In this document: positions 1 to 9,111 of the stretch, piece by piece | How the letters are laid out: each line of letters begins with the position of its first letter | How positions within the stretch are numbered: the stretch's first letter is position 1 | Source of the DNA: Dehalococcoidales bacterium | Lineage (GTDB): Bacteria > Chloroflexota > Dehalococcoidia > Dehalococcoidales > UBA3254 | DNA length: 34,056 bases | Reading direction: 5' to 3' | Assembly (NCBI GenBank): GCA_016926695.1 | Contig: JAFGOB010000097.1 | Coordinates: 1-34,056, forward strand | The notes under the pieces: model-generated | Told to the model about the DNA's origin: nothing | The model's database searches: none | The model's input: only the letters and a program-made list of their open reading frames with translations | Program-made: the position numbers and the translations under genes

Positions 1-280
1 GGAAGTAAGGAGAATCGGGACTCCAACATGACAGTTTAAAGGCGGCTGGTGCTTTATTGCCTGTCGTCTTACTTAACAAAGGTGAGAGTACTCTATATTC
101 TTTCCAGATACAAGGAGAATAGATTGAAGGCAAATCCATTGATCCAGTGAATATATGGGGTACGTTTAGCTTAATGTGAGATGTACTGAATGTAATTCAG
201 AAATAGGAAGGTTTATACATTCCTACTTTCCTCAGCCCTTGATGGGAGAGGAATAAGAAGGTGAGGGTGGCCTTAAAATC
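1..280. repeat. Left-edge intergenic region with dispersed 77-bp repeat (copy A)
   Basis: No gene is visible before polX. Positions 23-99 form copy A of a dispersed repeat. The same 77 bases occur in inverted orientation, without gaps, at 14071-14147 (64 of 77 identical by hand count), and a weaker partial copy lies near 29043-29110. Bases 2-36 also resemble 14330-14363. A short palindrome, CTGAAT-gta-ATTCAG, lies at 186-200, followed by a hairpin at 200-230 with TAGGAA/TTCCTA arms. These could be regulatory for polX or simply repeat debris. Confidence 0.6.
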
Positions 281-2008
281 ATGAACAATTCCGAGATCAT
301 CAGAGTCCTGGATGATATCTCCCTTCTGCTTGAACTGAAGGGTGAGAGTATCTTCAAAACCCGGGCCTACCAGAAGGCTGCACGATCGATTGAACTCCTT
401 TCTGAAGGTGTGGACAAGCTGGCAAAGGAGGACCGGCTCAAAGAGATTCCCGGAATTGGCGAGGCTATAACCAAAAAATTAACGGAGCTGGTACAAACAG
501 GCCGCCTGGAATATTATGAGAAGCTCCGCTCCGAATTTCCTCCCAGCATATATACCTTTCTCGAGGTGCCGGGCATCGGTCCGCGTACTGCCCTGGTACT
601 GGCGCGCGACCTGGGGCTGATTACCCTGGAAGACCTTGAACAGGCCGTGGAGGACGGACGTGTGGCCGCTCTGCCCCGTATGGGCGAAAAAACGGCGCAA
701 AACATCCTGCACCAGATTCAGGCCCTGCGCAAGAAGAAGAGCGAAAAACGTATTACCATTGATGCCGCGCTGGAAGCCGCTGGGTCATTGATGGAAGGAC
801 TGCGTGCTGTCAGGGGAATAAAAAATTTGACTCCGGCCGGCAGCCTGCGCCGCTGCCGGGAAACGATTGGGGACATAGACCTGCTGGCAACCGCCGATGA
901 TCCTGAAGAGGTGCTGCGCGTTTTTACCTCCTTATCCGGAATACAGGAGGTAAAAGAGAAGGGTACTACCAAGGCCAGTGTCGTTTATACCGGTGGTCTT
1001 CAGGTGGATTTACGGCTGGTGGAGCATGATGCCTTCGGTTCCGCTCTGCAATATTTCACCGGCAGCAAGCAGCACAATGTCGATTTGAGGAAAAGGGCTG
1101 AACGCCTGGGCTTGAGCCTTTCCGAATACGGCATTACCAGCCTTTCCAGCGGAGAAATGAAGAAATTCGCCGGAGAAGAGTCCTTCTACCGCAGGCAGGG
1201 ACTGCAATACATTCCGCCTGAGATCAGGGAAGGACGTAATGAGATAGATCTGGCGGAAAAAGACGCCTTACCCCGGCTGCTGGAGCTTTCCGATATCCGG
1301 GGAGACCTGCATATTCACACCGATTGGAGTGACGGCCTGGAGTCGCTGGAAGTCATGGCGGAGCAGGCAGCCAAAAGGGGTTACAGCTATATTGCCGTAA
1401 CCGATCATTCAGCGGGACTGGGTATTGCCCGGGGGCTGGACATCGAGCGTATAAAAAAACAGGTACGCTTTATACGCGAGCTAAATGCCCGGTCGAACAG
1501 TGTATACGTTTTCTGCGGTATGGAGGTGGATATCCGGGCCAACGGCGCTATGGACATGCCGGATGAGGTATTATCAGAGCTGGATATCGTCCTGGCCTCG
1601 GTACATTCCGCCATGAACCAGCCGCGGGAGCAGATAACCGCCAGGGTAATTTCCGCCATGAAAAATCCTCATGTGGATATCATTGCTCATCCTACCAGCC
1701 GGTTGTTAGGAGAGAGGGAGCCCTCTGATCTGGATATGGACGCTGTTTTTAAAGCTGCGCTGGAATACGGTACGGCCCTGGAGATTAACGCACAGCCCAG
1801 CCGGCTGGACCTGAAGGACGTGTATATTTTTCAGGCCAGGGAAATGGGTGTAAAAATGGTGATCAGCACTGACTCACACCGCAGCAGTAACATGGACTAT
1901 ATGGCCCTGGGAGTAGGTACCGCCAGGCGCGGCTGGTGCAGGGCGCAGGATATTCTGAACACCCTCCCTCTGGAAGATCTCAAGAGCTATTTTGCCGGCA
2001 GAGGCTGA
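281..2008 (+). CDS. polX: DNA polymerase X family protein with PHP domain (PolX)
   Basis: Predicted bacterial family X DNA polymerase of 575 residues, the usual length for the Pol X-PHP fusion involved in gap-filling base-excision repair in the cytoplasm. Two helix-hairpin-helix motifs are visible (IPGIG at 56-60 and VPGIG at 96-100). The nucleotidyltransferase signature GSLRR...GDID spans 187-200 and supplies two metal-binding aspartates; a third is likely in VDLRLV near 243. The PHP phosphoesterase/exonuclease domain begins near 340 with DLHIHTDWSDG and continues with VTDHS, GMEVD, IAHPTSR and STDSHR, so its metal ligands look complete. The ATG at 281 is the first good start; only a distant purine-rich stretch precedes it, so the ribosome site is weak. 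It appears monocistronic. Confidence 0.95.
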   Translation: MNNSEIIRVLDDISLLLELKGESIFKTRAYQKAARSIELLSEGVDKLAKEDRLKEIPGIGEAITKKLTELVQTGRLEYYEKLRSEFPPSIYTFLEVPGIGPRTALVLARDLGLITLEDLEQAVEDGRVAALPRMGEKTAQNILHQIQALRKKKSEKRITIDAALEAAGSLMEGLRAVRGIKNLTPAGSLRRCRETIGDIDLLATADDPEEVLRVFTSLSGIQEVKEKGTTKASVVYTGGLQVDLRLVEHDAFGSALQYFTGSKQHNVDLRKRAERLGLSLSEYGITSLSSGEMKKFAGEESFYRRQGLQYIPPEIREGRNEIDLAEKDALPRLLELSDIRGDLHIHTDWSDGLESLEVMAEQAAKRGYSYIAVTDHSAGLGIARGLDIERIKKQVRFIRELNARSNSVYVFCGMEVDIRANGAMDMPDEVLSELDIVLASVHSAMNQPREQITARVISAMKNPHVDIIAHPTSRLLGEREPSDLDMDAVFKAALEYGTALEINAQPSRLDLKDVYIFQAREMGVKMVISTDSHRSSNMDYMALGVGTARRGWCRAQDILNTLPLEDLKSYFAGRG

Positions 2009-2084
2009 TCCTCTTGCTATTTTATCCGGATGGTTTATGTTGCTGAGGCTCATGCCGCATGTCAACAGCCCGGACAATGTTCCG

Positions 2085-2132
2085 TTAACAATTCCTTAAC
2101 ATTTGATTCCAATTTATATGTTTGGGTAAAAT
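2085..2132 (+). promoter_or_regulatory. PhoP-like box and promoter of the gene at 2142
   Basis: TTAACA-N5-TTAACA lies at 2085-2101, two half-sites 11 bp apart. This exactly matches the direct-repeat consensus described for Bacillus PhoP. It abuts a candidate -35 (TTGATT, 2103-2108) and a -10 (TAAAAT, 2127-2132) with an 18-bp spacer. The start codon at 2142 lies 9 bases past the -10 and has no Shine-Dalgarno sequence, so the transcript may be leaderless. The motif is seen directly; the regulator assignment is inferred. Confidence 0.5.
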
Positions 2133-2141
2133 AGATACCGG

Positions 2142-2849
2142 ATGGAAAAGAAAGAAGTATATCAGGACAGTCCAGATCAGGAACAGGTGCCGGTAACCAA
2201 TGCCGGGGCTGTCATACGGCATTTTCAGGAAAGCCTTTATTCCGGTAAACACTGGTATTCTTCCCTGCTGGAATCCATCGGGCTGTGGACTGAGGAGACT
2301 GAAGTGATCAGCGGGTGTCTTTACCGCTATCTGATTGAAGGAGAGGCCTTTGACTGGCTTCTCCTGGCTGAACGCCTGTGTAATACCGTCAACGGCCTGG
2401 TGCCGGAGAATGAGAAAACGGCCCTTCTCTTCCGCTGCCGGCCGCCCCTGGAACTGTCCGGAGATGAGTTCAAAAACCTGATCGGGGTGAAAAAATACCA
2501 TCAATTCCTCAACTATTTTTATGGAGTAACGGTGGAACAGGCCCTGGTGCAGGTGGTCAGGGAAGAGGTCCGCAAGGAGCGGCGAGCTAACGGATGGAGC
2601 TATCAACGTGGAGAGGAAGACGAGACCTTCATCCGTATATACGACAATACGGAAAAGGTGCTGTTAAAGCAGTTCCGCCTTGAAAAGACGTACCCCGATC
2701 AGGACACCAGCGACCTTACGGAGATGAAAGAGTTCGCCTACTGGTGCTTCAAGCTGCGCCTGAAGACCTGTGAAAAGGCCAGGGTAGCCAGTGATACCAC
2801 CAAGGCACTCGGCTGGCTGAAGAAGACCGGCGCCGGCTTTATGGTCTAG
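2142..2849 (+). CDS. Conserved-looking hypothetical protein, possibly in a Pho-type regulon
   Basis: I do not recognise this 235-residue protein. It is soluble in appearance, with no signal peptide or membrane segment, and is rich in Glu, Lys, Trp and Tyr. The N-terminal ~140 residues are probably helical, followed by a basic stretch near 143-150 (REEVRKERR) and a charged C-terminal half. No catalytic motif stands out. It has normal codon texture. The putative PhoP-like box sits just upstream, and the ATG is so close to the -10 that translation may be leaderless. Its stop codon overlaps the stop of the convergent glyA gene by 4 bp, leaving no room for a terminator between them. The upstream box is the only functional clue. 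Confidence 0.75.
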   Translation: MEKKEVYQDSPDQEQVPVTNAGAVIRHFQESLYSGKHWYSSLLESIGLWTEETEVISGCLYRYLIEGEAFDWLLLAERLCNTVNGLVPENEKTALLFRCRPPLELSGDEFKNLIGVKKYHQFLNYFYGVTVEQALVQVVREEVRKERRANGWSYQRGEEDETFIRIYDNTEKVLLKQFRLEKTYPDQDTSDLTEMKEFAYWCFKLRLKTCEKARVASDTTKALGWLKKTGAGFMV

Positions 2850-4090
2850 CAGTCTATACCGGGCACCGGGAACCTGGAGCAGAGCTGGCTTACTTCTTCA
2901 CTTACCTGCTTCTGTACACACTCATCGTCCATATGAGAGATGATTTTGATGATCCAGGCGGCGATTGTTCTCATCTCTTCTTTGCCCATTCCCCGGGTGG
3001 TTACAGCCGGTGTGCCCAGCCTGAGTCCTCCCGCAACCTTTGGCGGTTGAGTATCGAATGGTATAGCATTACGGTTTGCCACGATGCCGACCTTTTCAAG
3101 CGCATTCTGGACGTCCCAACCGGTCAGGCCGGTGGAGGTAAGGTCTATCAGTACGATGTGGTTGTCCGTCCCTCCTGAGACGAGACACAGACCGGCTTTC
3201 CGCAGTTCGGAGGCCAGGACTGAGGCATTGTCCAGGATAGACTGCTGGTATGTTACGAATTCCGGCTGGAGGGCTTCATGGAAGCATACTGCCTTGGCGG
3301 CAATAACATGCATCAGCGGACCGCCCTGGGTACGTGGAAAGACTGAAGAGTCAATTTTTGATGCGTATTCTTTTCTGCCCACAATGAAACCGGCGCGCGG
3401 CCCTCGCAGGGTCTTATGTGTGGTGCTGCCGATAAGGTCGGCATAGGGTACGGGAGAGGGATGTACGCCTGCCGCCACCAGTCCGGCGATGTGGGCGATA
3501 TCAGCTACGAACTTGGCTTCTACTTTGTCGGCGATAATCCTGAATCGTTCGAAATCGATGATGCGGGGATATGAACTGGCCCCTGCCATGATAAGCCTGG
3601 GCCTGTGTTCCAGGGCCAACCTTTCTATTTCATCGTAATCGATACGGCCGGTCTCTTTATCCACTCCGTAAGACACGATGTTGTACATACGCCCTGAGAA
3701 ATTAGCGCGAGCGCCGTGCGTCAAATGCCCCCCGTGTGCCAGGCTCATACCCATCACGCAGTCACCCGGGTTAAGCAGGGCGAAGTAGATTGCCATATTG
3801 GCCTGGGCCCCGCTGTGGGGCTGAACATTGGCATATTCGGCCTTGAAAAGCTGCCTGGCGCGTTCTATCGCCAGGGTTTCCATGGAGTCCATATTGCGGC
3901 ATCCGCCGTAGTAGCGGGCTCCCGGATAACCCTCGGCATATTTATTTGCAAAAACCGAGGCCTGGATGTCCATAATTGCCCGGCTGGCATAGTTTTCAGA
4001 GGCGATCAGGTTGATCGTCTCCTTCTGTCGTATAATCTCACACTGGAGAATACTATCGATTTCACGATCGGTTTGACTTAAAGAGCTCAT
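2846..4090 (-). CDS. glyA: Serine hydroxymethyltransferase
   Basis: PLP-dependent enzyme that interconverts serine and glycine while loading one-carbon units on tetrahydrofolate; cytoplasmic. The 414-residue length matches the bacterial family. Landmarks are [10 protein letters not shown] near 27-36, [13 protein letters not shown] at 51-63, the HSGAQAN cofactor region near 92-98, DIAHIAGLV at 197-205 and the Schiff-base lysine in STTHKT (K226). The start is supported by an AGGAGGA ribosome site just upstream on the minus strand. It lies 56 bp downstream of the rhomboid gene on the same strand and may be cotranscribed. Its 3' end overlaps the convergent gene at 2142-2849 by 4 bp. No glycine riboswitch is evident in the short leader. 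Confidence 0.97.
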   Translation of the reverse strand: MSSLSQTDREIDSILQCEIIRQKETINLIASENYASRAIMDIQASVFANKYAEGYPGARYYGGCRNMDSMETLAIERARQLFKAEYANVQPHSGAQANMAIYFALLNPGDCVMGMSLAHGGHLTHGARANFSGRMYNIVSYGVDKETGRIDYDEIERLALEHRPRLIMAGASSYPRIIDFERFRIIADKVEAKFVADIAHIAGLVAAGVHPSPVPYADLIGSTTHKTLRGPRAGFIVGRKEYASKIDSSVFPRTQGGPLMHVIAAKAVCFHEALQPEFVTYQQSILDNASVLASELRKAGLCLVSGGTDNHIVLIDLTSTGLTGWDVQNALEKVGIVANRNAIPFDTQPPKVAGGLRLGTPAVTTRGMGKEEMRTIAAWIIKIISHMDDECVQKQVSEEVSQLCSRFPVPGIDC

Positions 4091-4146
4091 GGCTTCCTCC
4101 TGATGGTAAGTAAAGGCAAATGAACCGGTTTCGTTGCCCCCGGTTC

Positions 4147-4740
4147 TTATCTGTATCTACTCCTGTTCTCTCTCTGGCGGTAGTAATACCCGATAGCGGC
4201 GCCGTACAATATTCCACCAAGATGGGCCTCCCAGGCCACTCCCGGTAAAAAGGCTACCAGTAAAAATCCGATAAGGATGGCGACCCACAGCGGCATGGGT
4301 ATGGGTATGGGAAAAGCGACCACCTTGACATTGGGCCGCATCACGAGCAGCAGTCCTCCCAGGGCGTAAACTGCCCCGGAGGCCCCTACCACCCATGCAT
4401 CAGGCAGGATAAAGGAAAACAGTACAAAGACAATCCCACCAAATATACCACCGATGAAATAGGTGAGCAGGAAGGCCGTTTCACCTACCAGTTGTATGAC
4501 AAAAGTGCCCAGGAAATACAGGCTGATCATATTAAAAAGGATGTGGGTAAAATTCCTGGAGTGTAAAAACATATAGGTCAGCAAGGTCCAGGGCTGCTCC
4601 TGGACGTTGCCAGGATAGAGGGCAAAACGGGTATAAATCATACCATGGCTATCCAGCAGGGTGGTAACAAAAATGACTACATTAACAGCGATTATTACCC
4701 ATAGCGGATTCAAATTTAAACCACGGTTTCTGCGGTACAT
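4147..4740 (-). CDS. Rhomboid family intramembrane serine protease
   Basis: Membrane-embedded serine protease of 197 residues with about six transmembrane segments, the minimal bacterial rhomboid core. The catalytic serine is in GASG (S121) and the catalytic histidine in WEAHLGG (H173), giving the expected Ser-His dyad. HxxxN (H66, N70, in THILFN) matches the oxyanion-stabilising motif in the second helix. The C-terminus ends in a short basic tail, with no extra domain. It likely cleaves transmembrane substrates within the membrane. It is followed 56 bp later by glyA on the same strand, though a functional link is unlikely. The start at 4740 has an AAGGA-like ribosome site. Confidence 0.93.
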   Translation of the reverse strand: MYRRNRGLNLNPLWVIIAVNVVIFVTTLLDSHGMIYTRFALYPGNVQEQPWTLLTYMFLHSRNFTHILFNMISLYFLGTFVIQLVGETAFLLTYFIGGIFGGIVFVLFSFILPDAWVVGASGAVYALGGLLLVMRPNVKVVAFPIPIPMPLWVAILIGFLLVAFLPGVAWEAHLGGILYGAAIGYYYRQRENRSRYR

Positions 4741-4798
4741 AAATAATTCCTTAGCTCAGTATTCAGTTTCCGATGCGTCCAGAGTTTTACTGTATTGA

Positions 4799-5026
4799 CT
4801 ATTTCCGGGTACAGTCCTTTGAAATTACCAGGCTGTTCAGAGCGGGATCATTCAGGATAACCCCGGTGAATTTGGCTATCCGGTTGCGTACCGGGGTGAC
4901 CACCGAAAAATTACCGAATTCGGTAATAATTCCCCACTGTTGCATGGAAAGCTCTTTCAGTTCCTGGATTGAGGGATTATCAATGATATTTTGGGGTCTG
5001 AAAGACTCTAAAAAGATGTTTTTCAT
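4799..5026 (-). pseudogene. Possible N-terminal remnant of ATP-dependent PEP carboxykinase
   Basis: A 75-residue ORF whose N-terminal half (RPQNIIDNPSIQELKEL, then ITEFGNFSVVTPVRNR followed by IAKFT) reminds me of the start of ATP-type phosphoenolpyruvate carboxykinases. The rest of such an enzyme (about 500 residues, with the kinase-1a P-loop) is absent, and the reading frame ends after a non-conserved tail. No clear ribosome site precedes the ATG. I read it as a degraded gene fragment; a small unrelated protein cannot be excluded. The family assignment is from memory of the motif and is tentative. Confidence 0.35.
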
Positions 5027-5138
5027 ATGCTAAGCCAACTTCAGCCTGTATAAGTTTGATATGCTAATTATAGCATTTTTGGCAGTACGGGGAGAACCGG
5101 CATACTTAATCCTAGACATAAATGAGGCCGCGGGTATT

Positions 5139-5750
5139 TCAATCATCTTTGCCCAGCAGGTATTTTCGCATATTTTTAAAAATAGTCTCGATTTTCTCAT
5201 CCGGCGTGGCCGGATCAATATGCAACTGGATATTCACCTGGAGATTGGGATCGATTTTAACATTGGGAAGAGGGACTGTATCTCCGGCAGGCTGTGCATC
5301 CTCCCGGTGATCATCCGCCGGCAGCAGGTCCTGAAAATCAGCCGGTTCGATCAGGTTGCGGAATGTCATCAGCATATTCTCTATCTCTTCGGGTGAAGCC
5401 TGAACGTTATGCTCCAAAAAGTCCATTATATATTCGTTATCCATCAGGTAGGGGCAAAGGCAGTCGTAGAAAAGCTCCGCATAAGCCGTTTTAACGGCGG
5501 AAGCCAGCAATATCCCCTTGTTTTCGGCGGCATAGTAGCTCTGCCAGGCCGGGGAAGGATTACCCGTATCGTCAACGAAGCCCAGCTTTTTCAGGATTTC
5601 CGGAAGGTATCCGGAGGAATCAGCGGAAAAACCCCGGGACTCAAAAAATTCCGCGTCAACCGCACCGGACGGTATTTCTTCATTATCCAGTATCTGGAAA
5701 AGACCGGCTATATCTTCCGGCTTTGAGGTATAAGGAAATTCAACCGGCAT
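5139..5750 (-). CDS. DUF5343-like protein
   Basis: 203 residues, soluble. The N-terminal ~150 residues resemble the DUF5343 family: an opening YTSKPEDIAGLFQ, then a segment with LPEILKKLGFVDDTGNPSPAWQ, and a helical region ending in AYAELF. In that family the fold is suspected to be winged-helix-like, but no function is established. The C-terminal 50 residues are distinct and contain VNIQLHIDPATPDEKIETIFKN, a pattern seen at the C-terminus of some of these proteins. The start is well supported by AAGGAGG seven bases before the ATG, and a TATAAT-like -10 lies near 5780-5785 (minus strand). Monocistronic, divergent from efp. Confidence 0.7.
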   Translation of the reverse strand: MPVEFPYTSKPEDIAGLFQILDNEEIPSGAVDAEFFESRGFSADSSGYLPEILKKLGFVDDTGNPSPAWQSYYAAENKGILLASAVKTAYAELFYDCLCPYLMDNEYIMDFLEHNVQASPEEIENMLMTFRNLIEPADFQDLLPADDHREDAQPAGDTVPLPNVKIDPNLQVNIQLHIDPATPDEKIETIFKNMRKYLLGKDD

Positions 5751-5827
5751 CTTGACCTCCTTAATATGGTTCTTAATTAATTATAACCTTTTGTTTCGAT
5801 CAGAAACAGTATTGCCGAATGGTCATG

Positions 5828-5856
5828 TTGCCAAATTGTCATAAAAATGGCATGAT
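5828..5856 (+). promoter_or_regulatory. Weak candidate sigma70 promoter upstream of efp
   Basis: TTGCCA (5828-5833) and CATGAT (5851-5856) are separated by 17 bp in the AT-rich divergent intergenic region. The -35 matches 5 of 6 bases and the -10 matches 4 of 6. The leader to the efp start would be about 110 bases. The evidence is weak. Confidence 0.25.
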
Positions 5857-5971
5857 ATTTATTGTTGCCGTTTCTGTTGGCACAGGAAATACTGATTACT
5901 CACAGGCTCTCAAATCAAACTGGAGGGCGGGAAGATGCTGCATCCCGGGTTGACGGGGATAAGGAGAACAA

Positions 5972-6541
5972 GTGTCTGTAAATGTTGAAGAAGTGACCAG
6001 GAACACCAAAATTCTGTATGATTCCATTCCTTTTTCGGTGGAGGGAGTCGAGTTTGTAAAACCCGGTAAAGGCCGGGCTATCTACAAATTCAAGTTACGC
6101 AACCTTTTAAGCGGCAATATCCTGGATATTACCCTGCATTCCGGCGACAAAGTGGAAGAGACCAGTGTAACCATGCATGAAATGCAGTATCTTTTCACGG
6201 AGAACGATAACTATATTTTCATGGACAGTTCTTCCTTCGAACAGATGCCGATGACCGGGGATCAGGTCGGCGACAAGGGGGGGTTCCTGAAGGAAGGGAT
6301 GGAGGTAGTGGTTATGATGTGGGAGAACCGGCCGATAGACTTACAGTTGCCCAAAGTGGTAGAACTGAAGGTTATCGAGACATCTGCCAGCCTCAAGGGC
6401 GCTACCATCACTGCCCAGAACAAAGAGGGTAAGCTAGAGACCGGAATGGTTATTGGAGTCCCGGCTTTTATCAAAGAAGGCGACGTGATAAAGGTGGATA
6501 CGCGGTCGGGCTCCTACATAGAGCGAGTAGGCGGGAAATAG
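5972..6541 (+). CDS. efp: Elongation factor P
   Basis: Translation factor that binds between the P and E sites and rescues ribosomes stalled at polyproline; 189 residues with the usual three OB-like/KOW domains. The loop that carries the modified lysine is intact: FVKPGKGRA, with the candidate acceptor K33 (equivalent to E. coli K34). The C-terminal signature VIKVDTRSGSYIERV is close to canonical. The start is GTG at 5972, chosen because AAGGAG lies at 5961-5966 and this gives the expected N-terminus. Only one base separates its stop from epmA, so the substrate and its presumed modifying enzyme are cotranscribed. Confidence 0.96.
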   Translation: MSVNVEEVTRNTKILYDSIPFSVEGVEFVKPGKGRAIYKFKLRNLLSGNILDITLHSGDKVEETSVTMHEMQYLFTENDNYIFMDSSSFEQMPMTGDQVGDKGGFLKEGMEVVVMMWENRPIDLQLPKVVELKVIETSASLKGATITAQNKEGKLETGMVIGVPAFIKEGDVIKVDTRSGSYIERVGGK

Positions 6542-6542
6542 G

Positions 6543-7469
6543 GTGTCGCTGGAAGAGTCCAGCCGGCTGTCACGCATAAAAAGCAATCTCAAATACCGCG
6601 CCCGGATGCTGGACGGCATGCGGGCTTTCTTTTGCCGTGAAGGCTTCCTGGAAGTGGAAACCCCTCTGCGTGTGCCTGCCATTGCTCCCGAGCGGTTTAT
6701 TTGGCCCTATACCTCGGAAGGCTGGTTTTTGTCCACCTCGCCGGAGCTTCAAATGAAGCGCCTGCTTTCAGCAGGCTATGAAAGGATATTCCAGGTCTGC
6801 CGCTGCTTCCGCAGGGATGAGCGGGGCAGCCAGCACAACCCCGAGTTCACCATGTTGGAATGGTACAGAGCGGGGGCTGATTACCGGCAAATCCTGGCGG
6901 ATACCGAAAACCTGGTATTATCGCTATCCCGGCTTTTCGATTGCGGCACGGTACTGCCTTATCGCGGCAGGCGGATAGACCTTTCTCCACCCTGGCCCCG
7001 CATCAGCGTCAGCCGGGCTTTCAGCCAGTGGGCCGGGTGGGACCCCGTCAGGAACTTCGACGCACTGAGGTTTGATGAAGACCTGGTGAATAAGGTAATT
7101 CCCGCTTTTCCGTTTGACCGTCCCACCATTATCCTGGACTATCCAGCCGGGTGTGCCTCCCTGGCCAGGCTGAAGCCGGGCTGCCCGGGGGTAGCCGAAA
7201 GGGCGGAGGTCTTTATTGGGGGGCTGGAGATTGCCAACGGTTACAGCGAGCTGAATATTGCGGATGAACAGGAGAAGCGCTTCAGGCTGGAGATGGAGGA
7301 AATGCAGCTTAACGGTATTCCCTGCGTTTTACCGGAGAAATTCCTGGAATCGATCAGGAACATGCCGGAATGCACGGGCATGGCGCTAGGGATAGACCGC
7401 CTGGCCATGCTCATGTGCGATTCCGCCTCCATCGACGACGTCATCGCCTTCCCCTCGGACATGCTGTGA
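6543..7469 (+). CDS. epmA: EF-P lysylation protein EpmA (LysRS-like, no anticodon domain)
   Basis: Class II lysyl-tRNA synthetase paralog of 308 residues, lacking the N-terminal anticodon-binding OB domain, which is the hallmark of EpmA/PoxA/GenX. Characterised members attach beta-lysine to the conserved lysine of EF-P. Motif 1 appears as FLEVETPL near 35-42. Motif 2 covers FQVCRCFRRDE...HNPEFTMLEWY at 83-108. Motif 3 is GMALGIDRLAML at 279-290. The alanine in GMALG (A281) aligns with the alanine that distinguishes E. coli EpmA (A298) from the glycine of true LysRS. Translation starts with GTG one base after efp. EpmB, the lysine 2,3-aminomutase, is not in this window. Confidence 0.92.
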   Translation: MSLEESSRLSRIKSNLKYRARMLDGMRAFFCREGFLEVETPLRVPAIAPERFIWPYTSEGWFLSTSPELQMKRLLSAGYERIFQVCRCFRRDERGSQHNPEFTMLEWYRAGADYRQILADTENLVLSLSRLFDCGTVLPYRGRRIDLSPPWPRISVSRAFSQWAGWDPVRNFDALRFDEDLVNKVIPAFPFDRPTIILDYPAGCASLARLKPGCPGVAERAEVFIGGLEIANGYSELNIADEQEKRFRLEMEEMQLNGIPCVLPEKFLESIRNMPECTGMALGIDRLAMLMCDSASIDDVIAFPSDML

Positions 7470-7562
7470 AAGTTGAACCGCTTTCCAGGGGAGAACAGTC
7501 CTGCGCTGGCAAAGTCTATAAGTGTGGTCTTTGGGTTATACCTCGTTATAACTTTAAATTCA

Positions 7563-9071
7563 CTACCCGTCCCGGTTTTTAAGGGCGGCAGCGGTCTTGC
7601 CGGCTAGCCGTCCGGAGGCCAGCATCTCACCGGCATTCAGACCTCCGATGGCGTACAGGTTGCCGCAAATCGAGCCCATCTCCCCGGCGCTCAGTAATCT
7701 GGGAATAACCTGTTTATAGGGGTCAAGTACCTGTCCGTAGCCGTTACGCCGTGGTCCTCCCAGGGTGTTGATGCCGCCCGGATAGAGCACACAGGCATAG
7801 AAGGGGGGGGTGGACACGGGACGCATGGTATCGGCGTCCCGGTTGTAATCAAGGTCTTTCCCCTGTGCGCAGAAGCTGTTATAGCGTTCAATTGTCTCTT
7901 TCAGCACGGAGTGGTCCATCCTGTTGCCGAGCATACCGGCCAGCTCTTCAATTGTGTCGGCCTTCTTGATCCAGCCTTTGGCAACCTCGCGCAGGTTGTC
8001 CCTGCTCCATCCCTCTGGCACACCTCCCAGCTCGGCAGGGTAGGACTGGATTCCCAGGACATGCTGAGGGTCGGTGGAGCAGTTGCCCGAGATTGCGCCC
8101 ATTTGCCTCTCGTTGTCGTCGAAAAGCATATAGGTGGGTACGTCCAAGTAACCAGGCTCATCCAGGTCGTAATCGAAGAACTTCAGCCACCAGTTATGAT
8201 TCAGCTTGGTCCCTTCATTGGTATAGCGCCGTCCGTATTTGTTGACCCAGACCCCGTAGCGGAAGCGCAGTAGCCAGGCGGTCGGGGATTCCGGTACCCA
8301 GATATTCAAATAACCGCAAATGGTATTCATATGCCAGAGATCCGCGCCGGCCTTCTGTGCCATTTTGATGCCGTCGCCGGTATTATACGGCCAGCCGGAG
8401 AACTTCATGGGATAGGGCCTTAGGTAATTGGCCTTCATCTCTTCATCGAACTCAAAGCCCCCGGTGCAAAGAACAACGCCTTTCCTGGCCTTGACTGCTA
8501 TCTTTTGGCCTTCCCGGAGGGCGTATACGCCGGCAATTTCCCTGGTCATCGGGTCCTGTATCAGCTCGACGGCGGGAGTAGCATAGAGCACCCGGATGCC
8601 GCGTTTATCCAGGTGGTCCTGCATGACCTCCAGGAAGCGCTGCCCCCAGCCCTTCATGACCACGTGTCCGAAAGAATCGGCCCCGGGGAAGGGATAGAAG
8701 GCGGAGCTGCCTGTACGGATGTTATGGTCTATACCCATCGATTTCAGCCATTGCGGGGTGAGGGCCATCTCCTGCATGAATACCCGGCAGTCTTCCAAGG
8801 GTGTGACCGATATGCGTCCGGATCCGTCAGCGTTCTCCAGCCCGTTCGAAGAGGCGGCATAAAGGTACTGCGCGGCGCCTTCAGGGTCGGTAGCGAACGC
8901 TGCCCCCAGCCCGGAGGTGCGGGTCTGGCCGCCGCCAGGATGTGGGGCTTTTTCCAGGATGATAACACTCGAACCCAGGTCATGGGCTGTAACGGCCGCT
9001 GAAATACCTGAGCCTCCGTTGCCTGCTACCACCACGTCATATTCCATATCCCATTTGAAAGACTGCTCCAT
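7563..9071 (-). CDS. FAD-dependent oxidoreductase (FAD_binding_2, fumarate reductase/ketosteroid dehydrogenase-like)
   Basis: Soluble flavoprotein of about 502 residues, without a Tat signal or heme-binding region. The dinucleotide-binding motif AGNGGSGISAA sits at the N-terminus, followed by EKAPHPGGGQTRTSG. The C-terminal FAD signature is clear: INTLGGPRRN...GQVLD, then LLSAGEMGS and the AIGGLNAGEMLASGRLAG segment. Such enzymes reduce or introduce C-C double bonds next to carbonyls; the substrate here is unknown. An open frame extends to 9182, but the ATG at 9071 is preferred: it has a GGGGGATGAG ribosome site and avoids overlap with the AOR gene, which ends 41 bp upstream. Last gene of the minus-strand operon. 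Confidence 0.9.
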   Translation of the reverse strand: MEQSFKWDMEYDVVVAGNGGSGISAAVTAHDLGSSVIILEKAPHPGGGQTRTSGLGAAFATDPEGAAQYLYAASSNGLENADGSGRISVTPLEDCRVFMQEMALTPQWLKSMGIDHNIRTGSSAFYPFPGADSFGHVVMKGWGQRFLEVMQDHLDKRGIRVLYATPAVELIQDPMTREIAGVYALREGQKIAVKARKGVVLCTGGFEFDEEMKANYLRPYPMKFSGWPYNTGDGIKMAQKAGADLWHMNTICGYLNIWVPESPTAWLLRFRYGVWVNKYGRRYTNEGTKLNHNWWLKFFDYDLDEPGYLDVPTYMLFDDNERQMGAISGNCSTDPQHVLGIQSYPAELGGVPEGWSRDNLREVAKGWIKKADTIEELAGMLGNRMDHSVLKETIERYNSFCAQGKDLDYNRDADTMRPVSTPPFYACVLYPGGINTLGGPRRNGYGQVLDPYKQVIPRLLSAGEMGSICGNLYAIGGLNAGEMLASGRLAGKTAAALKNRDG

Positions 9072-9111
9072 CTCATCCCCCTTTTTTATACCATTCAGAA
9101 GTGCGTCAACC

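Noticed and set aside
4091..4146. Glycine riboswitch or other leader element before glyA
   Set aside because: The 56-bp gap is too short and shows no aptamer-like structure.
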